A DNA stretch of 64,000 nucleotides. It comes from Nocardia cyriacigeorgica GUH-2 (lineage in GTDB: Bacteria > Actinomycetota > Actinomycetes > Mycobacteriales > Mycobacteriaceae). Each line of letters opens with the position of its first letter. Position 1 is the first letter of the stretch. The stretch spans positions 2,666,001-2,730,000 of the forward strand of contig NC_016887.1 in the NCBI RefSeq assembly GCF_000284035.1. Reading direction: 5' to 3'. The notes under the pieces were generated by a model. It was not told where the DNA came from. It saw nothing but the letters and a program-made list of their open reading frames with translations, and did no database searches. Below are positions 55,993-64,000 of this stretch, piece by piece. A program made the translations under genes and the position numbers.

Positions 55993-58950
55993 TCACCGGC
56001 CCTTCCAGATCGGTTCGCGTTTCTCGGTGAACGCCCGCACGCCCTCGGCCGCGTCCTCGGAGGACAGGGCGGTGGCGGCGATCTCGTATTGCCGTTCGTA
56101 GGCGTCGTCGGAGGCCCAGTCCGCGGCTTCCTCGATGATGCGTTTGCTGCCGATGACGCTCAGCGGCGCGTTGGCGGCGATCCGCTCGGCCAGGGCGAGT
56201 GCGGCCGTCAATGCATCGCCCGGTTCGGCGAGCACGTTGACCAGGCCGAATTCGGCCAGCCGGGTGGCGGGCATCGGGTCGCCGGTGAGCGCGAGTTCCA
56301 TGGCGACATTGCGGGGCAACCGTTCCCGCAACCGCATGACACCGCCCGCGGCCGCGATCAGCCCGCGTTTGGGTTCGGGAATACCGAACTGCGCGTCGCG
56401 CGCCGCCACGATCAAGTCCGCGGCCAGCGCGAGTTCACAACCACCCGCCAGCGCCGGACCCTCGACGGCGGCGATGAGCGGCTTCTTGGGCGGTTTACCC
56501 GTAAGTCCCAGCGTCCCACGGCCTTCGGTCAGCGGCGCTTCGCCCTTGGTCATGGCGGCCAAGTCCATGCCGGAACTGAAATAGCCGTCGGCACCGGTGA
56601 GAATCGCGACCCGCAGGGCAGGGTCGGCCTCGAACGCATCGCAAGCCCGTTCCACGGCGACGGCCATGGCGTGGTTGACGGCATTGCGGACCTCGGGCCG
56701 GTTCAGTGTGATGATCATGATCGGTCCGCGCCGCTCGACCCGCACGGGCGGCGGGGGAGCAGCGGGCAGCTCGACCGGGCGATCACCCTCGATGCTGATC
56801 TGCTCACCCCGCACCGAGACCGGCAGTCCGAGCCCATCGCCGTCGGTGAGGAGGTCGATCAGCCCGGAGTCCTTGTTGCGCAGCAGTACTCGAGCGCCGT
56901 CGGGCGTGATGAGGCTCAGGATGGCGGCTTCCGGGTCACCATCGCGGTCATAGGGCAGCGTGTAGGCCTCGACCACGGCGGGCCCTTCGTAGCTCTGACG
57001 GACCGGGCGCGCGGGTGGATGATCGACGATCGGCCGCAGGTGCGCGTACGCCTGACGCGGCGGTGTCGCGGAGTAGATGCCGATCGCGTGCTTGGTGACA
57101 TACCAGCCGAGCGAGGTACTCAGCCCGAACGTTTCGGGATTCGCGCGCAACTGCTCGACCATCGTGGCGACCGCATGCGTGCCGTAGTTGTTGCCCGGCC
57201 CGCCGCCGAAGGTCAGCCCGCCCGTCACCGACAGCGGACGCTGCGGATCGTCCACCGTGAGACCGAGTTCCCGGGCCGCGATTTGCACCGCCACCGGGAA
57301 GCACGAGTACAGGTCGACCGGCCCGACCTGGTCGATCCCGATCCCCGCGTGCTCGAGGACCGCCGCGCCGATGGTGCGGATCGCCGGTGACGCGGCCAGT
57401 TCCGTGCGCTCGGAGACAAACCACTCGTCGTGCGCCGATGCTCCGGCGTGCACGAACACCCACTTGTCCTGCGCGATGCCCGCCGCCTCGGCCGCCGCGA
57501 CACTGCACAGCACCAGGCCCGCGGCCATATCCACCTGGAGATTGGCGCACAGCAGCTTGGTGTAGGGCGCCGACACCATCCGGTTGTCGTCGGTGGGGGT
57601 GGTCAGCTCGTCGGCGGTGAATTCCTGGGGCAGCCAGGCATTCGGATTGCGTGCGCCGATGGCCGACATGCGCGACCACAGCTCGCCGATCGCGCGCAGA
57701 TGCTGCTTGGGTTCGCGGCCGAGCCGATGCCGATTCGCCGATTCCATGAGGGCGTACATGTAGATCGGCGCGCCCAGGCCCGCGGCGATCTCGGCGGCGT
57801 TGTTGGGTTCGCGGTCGATACCCGCCGTTCGAATCGGTGCCGCCTCGGGGCCCTGCTCCGGCCAGGCGATCTCGGCGCCGGAGCGTTGCGCGGCCGCCAA
57901 AGTGGCACCGGCTTCGGCGCCGGTGACCAGCACCATCTCGTAGGTGCCCTCGGCAATGGCTTGGGCCGCTTCGTTGATCAGCAGCTGACCGCCGTCGCCG
58001 CCGTAGCGCGACGATTGGACGGTATCGACGCTTCGCGCGCCGACTGCCTCGGCGACCAGCGCCCCCATATCCCGGTACTGCCAGGAGGCGCTGGCCACCG
58101 AGAAGATCGCCTGGGCGCCGGCGAGCACATTCTCCGGTGCTCCGGCGTCGGCGGCGGCCAGGCGTAGCGCCCGGGCCGCCAGCGTGGCCGGGTCGGCGGC
58201 GGGATCCGGGGTGTGCGAGACGAATTGGCCCGCACCGACCAGGACCGGGGTATTCGGTGCCAGAGTTCGCCCCGACGCCGCGTGTACGACAGGTGTGCGT
58301 ACGGCGCGGCGAGCGGGGAGTGGGCCTGCCGTCGCGATCTGGTCGGGCAGGCGGTCGAGCGATTCGCGCAGCGCCTCCGACAATGTGCGCACCAGCGAGG
58401 CGCCCAGCGGGCCGTCGACGGGTTGCCCGGACAGTCCCGCGTCGAAGCAGACCAGCGAGCCTGCGCCCTCGGAATAGATCGTGAGCCAGAACCCGAGCCT
58501 CAGCCCCATCGGCCCGCGGCCGCGCAGGGCGATCGCGGTGGGTTCGGCCGAGGTGACCGTCCACGCGATATCGGCGGGCAGCCCCATGAACTTCACCTGC
58601 TGGGCGAACTCCAGCCCGGCGTACGCACCGGCGGGCGTCTCGCCCCGGAAGGCGGCGTGCATGCTGAGCCAGTCGGGGAAGCGGCCGGGATCGGTGAGAT
58701 AGGCCGCGACCGTCTCCGCGTCGGCATCGAGGTGGGTGGCGGCATGGGCGCGTTTGTCGAATTCCGCGAGACCGGCGGGCGGCTCATGGCCGGTGTCGGC
58801 AGGCTCGGTGGTCGCGGAATCCGCACCGCCGAACGCGCCGGCCGCGAGGTCGCGCAGGATGCGCGGATTGCCGATGACGGCGGCGGTGAGCTGCCGTACC
58901 GCCCGCACCTGGTTGCGCGCCTGCTTCAGCACGCGGGGAACACCGCCCAC
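55993..58950 (-). CDS. SRPBCC-thiolase-crotonase fusion protein
   Basis: The 985-residue protein has three domains: an SRPBCC lipid-binding domain (about 65-205), a thiolase-like domain (about 230-725; TLAPNTPVLVGAGQ to a C-terminal beta part) and an enoyl-CoA hydratase domain (about 738-985; SSGMDLAAM, ALAGGCELALAAD, GIPEPKRG). His592 (GNNYGTHAVA) and Cys550 (LYSCFP) are kept thiolase residues, but the site of the first Cys reads SSRYGGDGGQ. The three domains would bind, hydrate and cleave acyl-CoA. GTG 58950 follows AGAGG by ten bases. It lies 37 bp after a BVMO gene. Confidence 0.85.
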   Translation of the reverse strand: MGGVPRVLKQARNQVRAVRQLTAAVIGNPRILRDLAAGAFGGADSATTEPADTGHEPPAGLAEFDKRAHAATHLDADAETVAAYLTDPGRFPDWLSMHAAFRGETPAGAYAGLEFAQQVKFMGLPADIAWTVTSAEPTAIALRGRGPMGLRLGFWLTIYSEGAGSLVCFDAGLSGQPVDGPLGASLVRTLSEALRESLDRLPDQIATAGPLPARRAVRTPVVHAASGRTLAPNTPVLVGAGQFVSHTPDPAADPATLAARALRLAAADAGAPENVLAGAQAIFSVASASWQYRDMGALVAEAVGARSVDTVQSSRYGGDGGQLLINEAAQAIAEGTYEMVLVTGAEAGATLAAAQRSGAEIAWPEQGPEAAPIRTAGIDREPNNAAEIAAGLGAPIYMYALMESANRHRLGREPKQHLRAIGELWSRMSAIGARNPNAWLPQEFTADELTTPTDDNRMVSAPYTKLLCANLQVDMAAGLVLCSVAAAEAAGIAQDKWVFVHAGASAHDEWFVSERTELAASPAIRTIGAAVLEHAGIGIDQVGPVDLYSCFPVAVQIAARELGLTVDDPQRPLSVTGGLTFGGGPGNNYGTHAVATMVEQLRANPETFGLSTSLGWYVTKHAIGIYSATPPRQAYAHLRPIVDHPPARPVRQSYEGPAVVEAYTLPYDRDGDPEAAILSLITPDGARVLLRNKDSGLIDLLTDGDGLGLPVSVRGEQISIEGDRPVELPAAPPPPVRVERRGPIMIITLNRPEVRNAVNHAMAVAVERACDAFEADPALRVAILTGADGYFSSGMDLAAMTKGEAPLTEGRGTLGLTGKPPKKPLIAAVEGPALAGGCELALAADLIVAARDAQFGIPEPKRGLIAAAGGVMRLRERLPRNVAMELALTGDPMPATRLAEFGLVNVLAEPGDALTAALALAERIAANAPLSVIGSKRIIEEAADWASDDAYERQYEIAATALSSEDAAEGVRAFTEKREPIWKGR

Positions 58951-58987
58951 GTCGTCACCACCTCTAGTTGATCGAACTACCGGTATA

Positions 58988-60433
58988 TCAGGACACGACC
59001 TGATAGTCGGCGGGATCGAACTTCGCCTGCGCCTTGTACTGGAATCCGAGCAGCGGCCAGTTGGTGGTGATCCGCCCGTCGGGCTGGCGGTACCACGACG
59101 AACACCGACTCCACACGCTGCCGGACAGCTCACCCTGGATCCGCTCGTCGAAGGCCTGCTCGACCTCGGGCCGCACCGCCAGCGGGGCCCCGACGCCGGT
59201 CATATGGCTCAGGTAATCGCCGAGGTATTTCGCCTGGGCCTCGAGGAAGTAGATGATCGAGCCGCCGCCGGTATTGGTGTTGGGGCCGTACATGATGAAC
59301 AGGTTCGGGAAGCCCGGCACGGTCATGCCGTAGTAGGCGCGGGCGCCGTCCTTCCATTCCTCGTGCAGGTCGCGGCCCTCGGCTCCGGTGATGGTCATCG
59401 GGGCGAGGAATTCGGTGGCGGTGAAGCCGGTGCCCCAGATGAGTACATCGGCCGCGTGCTCGATCCCGTCGACGGTGCGTACACCCGCGGCGGTGATCTC
59501 GCTGATGCGCTCGGTGCACAGCTCCACATTCGGCTGGGTCAGCGCGGGCAGGTAGTCGTCGGAGAACAGGATGCGCTTGCAGCCGACCGGATAGTCGGGC
59601 CACACCTTCTCGAACAGGCCCGGCTTCGCCTTGGTCTGCCTGCGCATATGCCACTTCGAGACGCCTCGGATCGCGGCGGCCAGCGGTTTCGCGTACACCC
59701 AGGCGACGCTGAGCCCCTCCACCACGCCGTACCAGGTCACCCGCTCGCCGAGCTCGGTGATCGGCGCCTTCTCGAAGATCTTGTGATGCAGCGGCGAGAA
59801 CTCGCGGTCCGGGCGCGGGACGATATAGGGCGCGGTGCGCTGGAACACCGTCAGCTGCTCGACCTGCGGCTGGATCTGCGGCACGAACTGGATGGCGCTG
59901 GCGCCGGTGCCGATCACCGCCACCCGCTTGCCCGTCAGGTCGATATCGTGGCGCCACTGCGCGGAATGGAAGGCCGCACCCGCGAACCGCTCGCGCCCGG
60001 CGATCTCCGGAAGCGAGGGCCGCGCGAGCTGACCGACCGCCGACACCAGTACATCGACGTCGACCGTCTCACCGGTGCTGAGCCGCACCGTCCACTTGCC
60101 GGTCGCTTCGTCGAATGCCGCGCCCAGCACCTCGATCCCGAACCGGATGTGGCGGCGCACGTCGTACTTGTCGGCGACGTGACGCATGTAGTCCAGAATC
60201 GCCGGCTGCCGGGAGAACCGGTGCGGCCAGCGCGGATTCGGCTCGAAGGAGAACGAATAGAACGGCGACGGCACATCGCAGGCCGCCCCCGGATAGGTGT
60301 TCTCCCGCCATACCCCGCCGACCTCGGCGCCCTTCTCGAAGACGACGATGTCGTCGAAGCCCCGCTTCTTCAACTCGATCACCGCCGCCAAGCCCCCGAA
60401 GCCGCTTCCGATGACCGCCACCGTGGGCCGCAT
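58988..60433 (-). CDS. Flavin-containing monooxygenase, BVMO-like
   Basis: The 481-residue protein has FAD-binding GSGFGG (9-14), FAGAAFHSAQWR (150-161) and NADPH-binding GTGASA (175-180). The fingerprint ends in Arg where Pro or Asp is usual. Most of the sequence agrees with MymA/EthA-like BVMOs. AGAGG precedes the ATG. It is upstream of the fusion gene in one operon, so its ester product could enter that pathway. Confidence 0.9.
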   Translation of the reverse strand: MRPTVAVIGSGFGGLAAVIELKKRGFDDIVVFEKGAEVGGVWRENTYPGAACDVPSPFYSFSFEPNPRWPHRFSRQPAILDYMRHVADKYDVRRHIRFGIEVLGAAFDEATGKWTVRLSTGETVDVDVLVSAVGQLARPSLPEIAGRERFAGAAFHSAQWRHDIDLTGKRVAVIGTGASAIQFVPQIQPQVEQLTVFQRTAPYIVPRPDREFSPLHHKIFEKAPITELGERVTWYGVVEGLSVAWVYAKPLAAAIRGVSKWHMRRQTKAKPGLFEKVWPDYPVGCKRILFSDDYLPALTQPNVELCTERISEITAAGVRTVDGIEHAADVLIWGTGFTATEFLAPMTITGAEGRDLHEEWKDGARAYYGMTVPGFPNLFIMYGPNTNTGGGSIIYFLEAQAKYLGDYLSHMTGVGAPLAVRPEVEQAFDERIQGELSGSVWSRCSSWYRQPDGRITTNWPLLGFQYKAQAKFDPADYQVVS

Positions 60434-60576
60434 ACCGCATCCTCTCGCCGCGCCGCTCGGACACCTCCAGTGTTCAACATTGAAGGCTGCCCGCCCACGT
60501 GTTCGACGGAAGTGGTGCCGGCCGAATGCGGCTGATCAGCGGGCGAGGGCGGCAGCACCGCGTGCCGGGCGTCGCG

Positions 60577-60999
60577 CTAGCTGGTCTCGGCCGACTGCTG
60601 GGGGTCGATGCGGGCGGTGAGCAGTTCGGTGAACTCCTCGGCGTAGGCGAGTTGGCGGCGCAGTTTCGCGCAGCTGTCCTCGGCCTTGGCGCGTAGCTCG
60701 CGCACGACGGCGGCCGCTCGCGCGTGTTGCCCGAAGGCCGAGTGCGCGTCGGCGAGGGTGTCGAGCGCGTCGAGCAGTTCCTTCATCTCGGCAAGGGTGA
60801 AGCCCAGGGGTTTCATCCGCCGGATGACCAGCAGGCGGGCGATGTCGTCGTCGGTGTAGAGGCGGAAGCCGCCGGTGCTGCGGGCCGACGGCGTCACCAG
60901 GCCGACCTCGTCGTAGTGGCGAATCGTCTTGATGGACAGTTCGGTTCGGTCGGCGACCTGCCCGATCTGCCAGTGCGGGCGGGCGGTGGTCTCGCTCAT
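60577..60999 (-). CDS. MerR family transcriptional regulator
   Basis: The 140-residue protein has the MerR domain (WQIGQVADRTELSIKTIRHYDEVGL, split by the usual turn, then GGFRLYTDDDIARLL) and a coiled coil. It has no metal-binding Cys cluster. ATG 60999 follows the SulP stop by one base, with GGAG upstream; a longer in-frame start at 61038 would overlap it. It may sense sulfate or bicarbonate status, which is inference. Confidence 0.9.
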   Translation of the reverse strand: MSETTARPHWQIGQVADRTELSIKTIRHYDEVGLVTPSARSTGGFRLYTDDDIARLLVIRRMKPLGFTLAEMKELLDALDTLADAHSAFGQHARAAAVVRELRAKAEDSCAKLRRQLAYAEEFTELLTARIDPQQSAETS

Positions 61000-61000
61000 C

Positions 61001-62506
61001 TCAGTGCGCTCCGGCGAGATGGCCGGACAGTCGCTCATGGCGCTGCTCGGACGCCTGATTCAAGCCGATGATCTCGACGTTCTTGCCCTTGCTCGCGTAC
61101 TTGGTGGTGATCGCGTCGAGGGTGGCGACGGTGGAGGCGTCCCAGATGTGGGCTTCGGACATATCGATCACGATATTGGGCGGATCGCCGAGATAGTCGA
61201 ACTGGTAGATCAAATCGTTGCTGGAGGCGAAGAACAACTCGCCGCGCACCTTGTACACGCGGGTGTCGTCGTCGGACTCGTCCACCGGGACCACGTCGGT
61301 GAAATGCGCGACCCGATGCGCGAACGCGACCATGGCGGTGAGCACGCCGACGATGACGCCGTAGGCCAGGTTGTGGGTGGCCACGGTGACGGCGACGGTC
61401 ACCACCATCACGGTGGTCTCCGCGATCGGCATGCGCCGCAACGTCGCCGGGGCGATCGAATGCCAGTCCATGGTGCCCACCGACACCATGATCATCACCG
61501 CGACCAGCGCCGCCATCGGGATCAACGCGACCACATCGCCCAGGCCGACCACCAGGACCAGCAGGAACGCGCCCGCCAGGAAGGTCGAGATGCGGGTGCG
61601 GGCGCCGGAGACCTTCACATTGATCATGGTCTGGCCGATCATCGCGCAGCCGCCCATACCGCCGAAGAGGCCGGTGACAATATTGGCCACGCCCTGGCCC
61701 CAGCCCTCGCGGGTCTTGTCGGAGTGGGTGTCGGTGATGTCGTCGACGAGCTTGGCGGTCATCAGCGATTCGAGCAGGCCGACCAGCGCCATCGCCAGCG
61801 CGTACGGCGCGATGATCTTCAGCGTCTCCACCGTCAACGGCACCTGCGGGAGGAGTAGCGACGGCAGGCTCGACGGCAGCTCGCCCTCGTCGCCGACATT
61901 GGGCACATCCAGTGCGAACACGATCGTCGCGGCGGTCAGCGCCACGATCGCCACCAGCGGCGCCGGGACCACCGTGGTGAGTTTCGGCAGCGCCACGATG
62001 ATTACCAGCCCCACCGCCACCATCGGATACACCAGCCACGGCACGCCGAGCAGATGCGGCAGCTGCGCCAGGAAGATCAGGATCGCCAGCGCGTTGACGA
62101 AGCCCACCATCACACTGCGCGGAATGAACCGCATCAGCTTGGCCACCCCTGCCACGCTCAGCACGATCTGCAACACACCGGCCAAAAGGACGGTGGCGAT
62201 CAGATAATCCACCCCGTGCTCGGCCACCACCGGCGCGATCACCAGCGCGACCGCCCCCGTCGCGGCCGAGATCATGGCGCGCCGTCCGCCGACGATGGCG
62301 ATGGTGACCGCCATGGTGAACGAGGCGAACAGCCCGACCCGCGGATCCACCCCGGCGATGATGGAAAACGAGATCGCCTCCGGAATCAGCGCCAGCGCCA
62401 CCACCAGCCCGGCCAGCACCTCGGTACGCAACAGCCGCGGACTCCGCAGCGCGGCCAGCACCGAGCCGTCACCGTTTCTGGTCGCGGGCACAGGTGACGT
62501 CGGCAT
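61001..62506 (-). CDS. SulP family anion permease with STAS domain
   Basis: The 501-residue protein has about eleven membrane helices and the SulP pattern LIPEAISFSIIAGVDPRVGLF, followed by a C-terminal STAS domain with IVIDMSEAHIWDASTVATLD. Such proteins carry sulfate or bicarbonate, often with Na+ or H+. ATG 62506 has GGAG 7 bases before it; TTG 62512 also fits the frame. It is translationally close to the merR gene. Confidence 0.92.
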   Translation of the reverse strand: MPTSPVPATRNGDGSVLAALRSPRLLRTEVLAGLVVALALIPEAISFSIIAGVDPRVGLFASFTMAVTIAIVGGRRAMISAATGAVALVIAPVVAEHGVDYLIATVLLAGVLQIVLSVAGVAKLMRFIPRSVMVGFVNALAILIFLAQLPHLLGVPWLVYPMVAVGLVIIVALPKLTTVVPAPLVAIVALTAATIVFALDVPNVGDEGELPSSLPSLLLPQVPLTVETLKIIAPYALAMALVGLLESLMTAKLVDDITDTHSDKTREGWGQGVANIVTGLFGGMGGCAMIGQTMINVKVSGARTRISTFLAGAFLLVLVVGLGDVVALIPMAALVAVMIMVSVGTMDWHSIAPATLRRMPIAETTVMVVTVAVTVATHNLAYGVIVGVLTAMVAFAHRVAHFTDVVPVDESDDDTRVYKVRGELFFASSNDLIYQFDYLGDPPNIVIDMSEAHIWDASTVATLDAITTKYASKGKNVEIIGLNQASEQRHERLSGHLAGAH

Positions 62507-62650
62507 CGGCAAGCTCCAAGGTGGTCGAGCGCACGCGCCTGCGCCGACCTGTGGCCGGTGCGCGTGAACGAGAGTTCAGGAAAAGAGCCGACGACCCGCG
62601 AGGCGACATTGCCCGGTCGCGAATCCCGGTCGGCTTCAGCGCCCCGAACC

Positions 62651-64000
62651 CTACCCTCCCGTACGGGTAGAGTTGCAACTCGCCGCCGCGCCACGTGGTG
62701 CGGATCTCATCGCCGGACCACCCGGGCGCGACGAATATCCACGGGTACGGGCCGGTGGGCGACGACGGCGCCGGAGGGCCAGGCAGGGTTCGAGCGGTGG
62801 GTAGACCAGGCTCAATGCGGCACCCAGGGTGAAGTAGCTGCGTAGTACCCGGAAACAGAGGTAGGCCGGGATGTACTTGACCGAGCTGGATCGCCAGCAC
62901 AGGCACACGATGGCCGCCATGATCATCTGCATACCCAAGACCGTGGCGACGATCGGCTGCCACCGCAGCTCGCCATAAGACGCCCGGAACGCCACCTCGA
63001 CCACCACGGCGAAGATGAGCAGCGGCGCCAGCATGGCCCGGCGGGCGGCGTTGACGAGTTGGAAGGGCAGCACGAAACTGCCCGTCATCGATCGGCGGTC
63101 GAGCAGCGTCGCGCGGTTGTGGCCGGTGATGTGATAGATGCTGCGGAACCAGCGCACCCGCTGCTCGCGCAGGTGAGCGTAGGTGCGAGGGGTCTCGCTG
63201 AAGTAGATGGCCTTCGGGTCGGCGATCGTGTGATAGCCGGCCGCATCCATGCGCAGGCAGATATCGGTGTCCTCGCCGTTCATCCCCTCGACCATCCCGC
63301 CGACCTGCAACAACACGCTGCGCCGGTAGATGGCGAACATCCCGGGAATGCCGAGCACCCCTTGATATCCGTCCAGCGACACCTGGAAGAACCCGTGCCG
63401 CAGATACACCTCCACCAGCCGGACCTTGTCGATCCAGGTCTGCTGCGGCACCGGCATCGGCAGCGGCAAACCGCCGACCGAGCCGACGCGCGGATTGGTG
63501 AAATGACGCATCGCGGTCTGCAGGCAGCCGTCGCCGATCACGGTGTCGGCGTCGATGCGGACGATGAATTCCTCGGTGATGCGCTCGACCCCCATGTTCA
63601 ACGCGATCGCCTTGCCCGGCCGCGGGCATTCGAGCACCTCACCGGTGATCGCGGTGCATTCGCTGATCGCCTGTTCGGCGACGGCGCTGGTGTCGTCGGT
63701 CGAGGCGTTGTCGACGACGTAGAGATGAATTCGCCCGGTGTAGGTGCGTGCGGCGCGATCGACGGCGAGGATGGTTGCCGCGATGTCGTGCGCTTCATCG
63801 TGCGCGGGCACCAGCACCGCGACCGGAGGCGAGAATTCGCCGCGCCGCGAGCGGGTGATCGCCTGCCAGCCGAGCAGAGCCGTCAACGCGGCGAAGATCT
63901 GCTGGGCGAGGAAGACGCCCGGACCCATACCGCCCAGCAATGCCCACTCCCGCAGATCCAGCACCAGCCGGAGGAAGACTTGCTCGAACAGCGCCGCCAG
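62651..64000 (-). CDS. Family 2 glycosyltransferase, processive membrane type (5' end off window)
   Basis: The protein has GT2 motifs VAVLVPAHDEAHD, VVDNASTDDT, the DXD in RIDADT, GIPGMFAIYRR, the catalytic Asp in GEDTDICLRM and the QxxRW motif QRVRWFRS. Membrane helices lie before and after. It resembles enzymes that extend cell-surface polysaccharides. The reading frame stays open to the right edge; GTG 63964 would give 437 residues, but the true start may be outside. The C-terminal tail is rich in Arg, Ser and Pro. The 144-base gap 62507-62650 shows no gene. Confidence 0.88.
   Translation of the reverse strand: MAALFEQVFLRLVLDLREWALLGGMGPGVFLAQQIFAALTALLGWQAITRSRRGEFSPPVAVLVPAHDEAHDIAATILAVDRAARTYTGRIHLYVVDNASTDDTSAVAEQAISECTAITGEVLECPRPGKAIALNMGVERITEEFIVRIDADTVIGDGCLQTAMRHFTNPRVGSVGGLPLPMPVPQQTWIDKVRLVEVYLRHGFFQVSLDGYQGVLGIPGMFAIYRRSVLLQVGGMVEGMNGEDTDICLRMDAAGYHTIADPKAIYFSETPRTYAHLREQRVRWFRSIYHITGHNRATLLDRRSMTGSFVLPFQLVNAARRAMLAPLLIFAVVVEVAFRASYGELRWQPIVATVLGMQMIMAAIVCLCWRSSSVKYIPAYLCFRVLRSYFTLGAALSLVYPPLEPCLALRRRRRPPARTRGYSSRPGGPAMRSAPRGAAASCNSTRTGG

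Noticed and set aside
55993..59133. A start at 59133 for the fusion protein
   Set aside because: It would overlap the end of the BVMO gene by almost 150 bases and adds low-complexity Arg/Ser sequence; GTG 58950 has a ribosome site.

Overview
The window is chromosomal DNA from a high-GC actinobacterium of the order Mycobacteriales. The 16S rRNA sequence, GTG/TTG starts, leaderless regulator genes and lipid/steroid catabolism genes all fit Nocardia or a close relative. It holds one complete rRNA operon and about 67 protein genes, of which the first and last are cut by the window edges. No tRNA, CRISPR array, phage or transposase gene was seen.

Region 1 (1-16.7 kb) is a catabolic cluster resembling steroid ring degradation. 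It encodes a ketosteroid isomerase-like protein, a KstD-like dehydrogenase, a Baeyer-Villiger monooxygenase (BVMO), an HsaB-like flavin reductase, PadR and IclR regulators, a KshA/HsaA/HsaC-like operon, Dabb-fold proteins, an SDR, a pair of hotdog (MaoC-like) proteins, an alpha/beta hydrolase with Cys in place of Ser, an LLM oxidoreductase and another SDR. HsaD, KshB and the HsaE-G steps are not in the window. A repeated 15-bp palindrome (TCCCGGTCAGCGGGA-like) lies in four promoter regions. In four cases its centre is 38-40 bp upstream of a TANNNT -10 box, which suggests one shared activator.

Region 2 (16.7-22.7 kb) is an rrn operon, 16S-23S-5S. It has two promoters, boxA sequences, RNase III processing stems, no spacer tRNA, and an unusual run of five hairpins in the 23S-5S spacer.

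Region 3 (22.7-34 kb) holds a NarL-type two-component system, a three-gene CBS/ion transporter operon, an arsenic operon (arsR, ACR3 and an arsenate reductase fused to an extra Cys-Cys domain), a MerR/DedA pair and two CNNM/CorC-type membrane proteins.

Region 4 (33-40.6 kb) looks like a stress island: YghA-like SDR, glucose dehydrogenase, KGG-repeat protein, DUF6328 membrane protein, ChaB-like protein, and an operon of a haem-oxygenase-like diiron protein, a HemK-like methyltransferase and a CDGSH protein. Four promoters here fit the sigma-B/SigF form GNNT-N15-GGGTA(Y/G).

Region 5 (40.6-51.9 kb) holds an alcohol/semialdehyde dehydrogenase pair with a GAF-PucR regulator, a TetR/hydroxysteroid dehydrogenase pair, and a BVMO operon (PF10118 hydrolase-like protein, ferredoxin-type reductase, BVMO, SDR) facing a TetR gene with an array of TGTTGCA half-sites.

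Region 6 (52-56 kb) is a tightly overlapped four-gene membrane operon of uncertain function. Region 7 (56-64 kb) holds an SRPBCC-thiolase-crotonase three-domain fusion, a third BVMO, a MerR gene, a SulP transporter and a family 2 glycosyltransferase running off the right edge.
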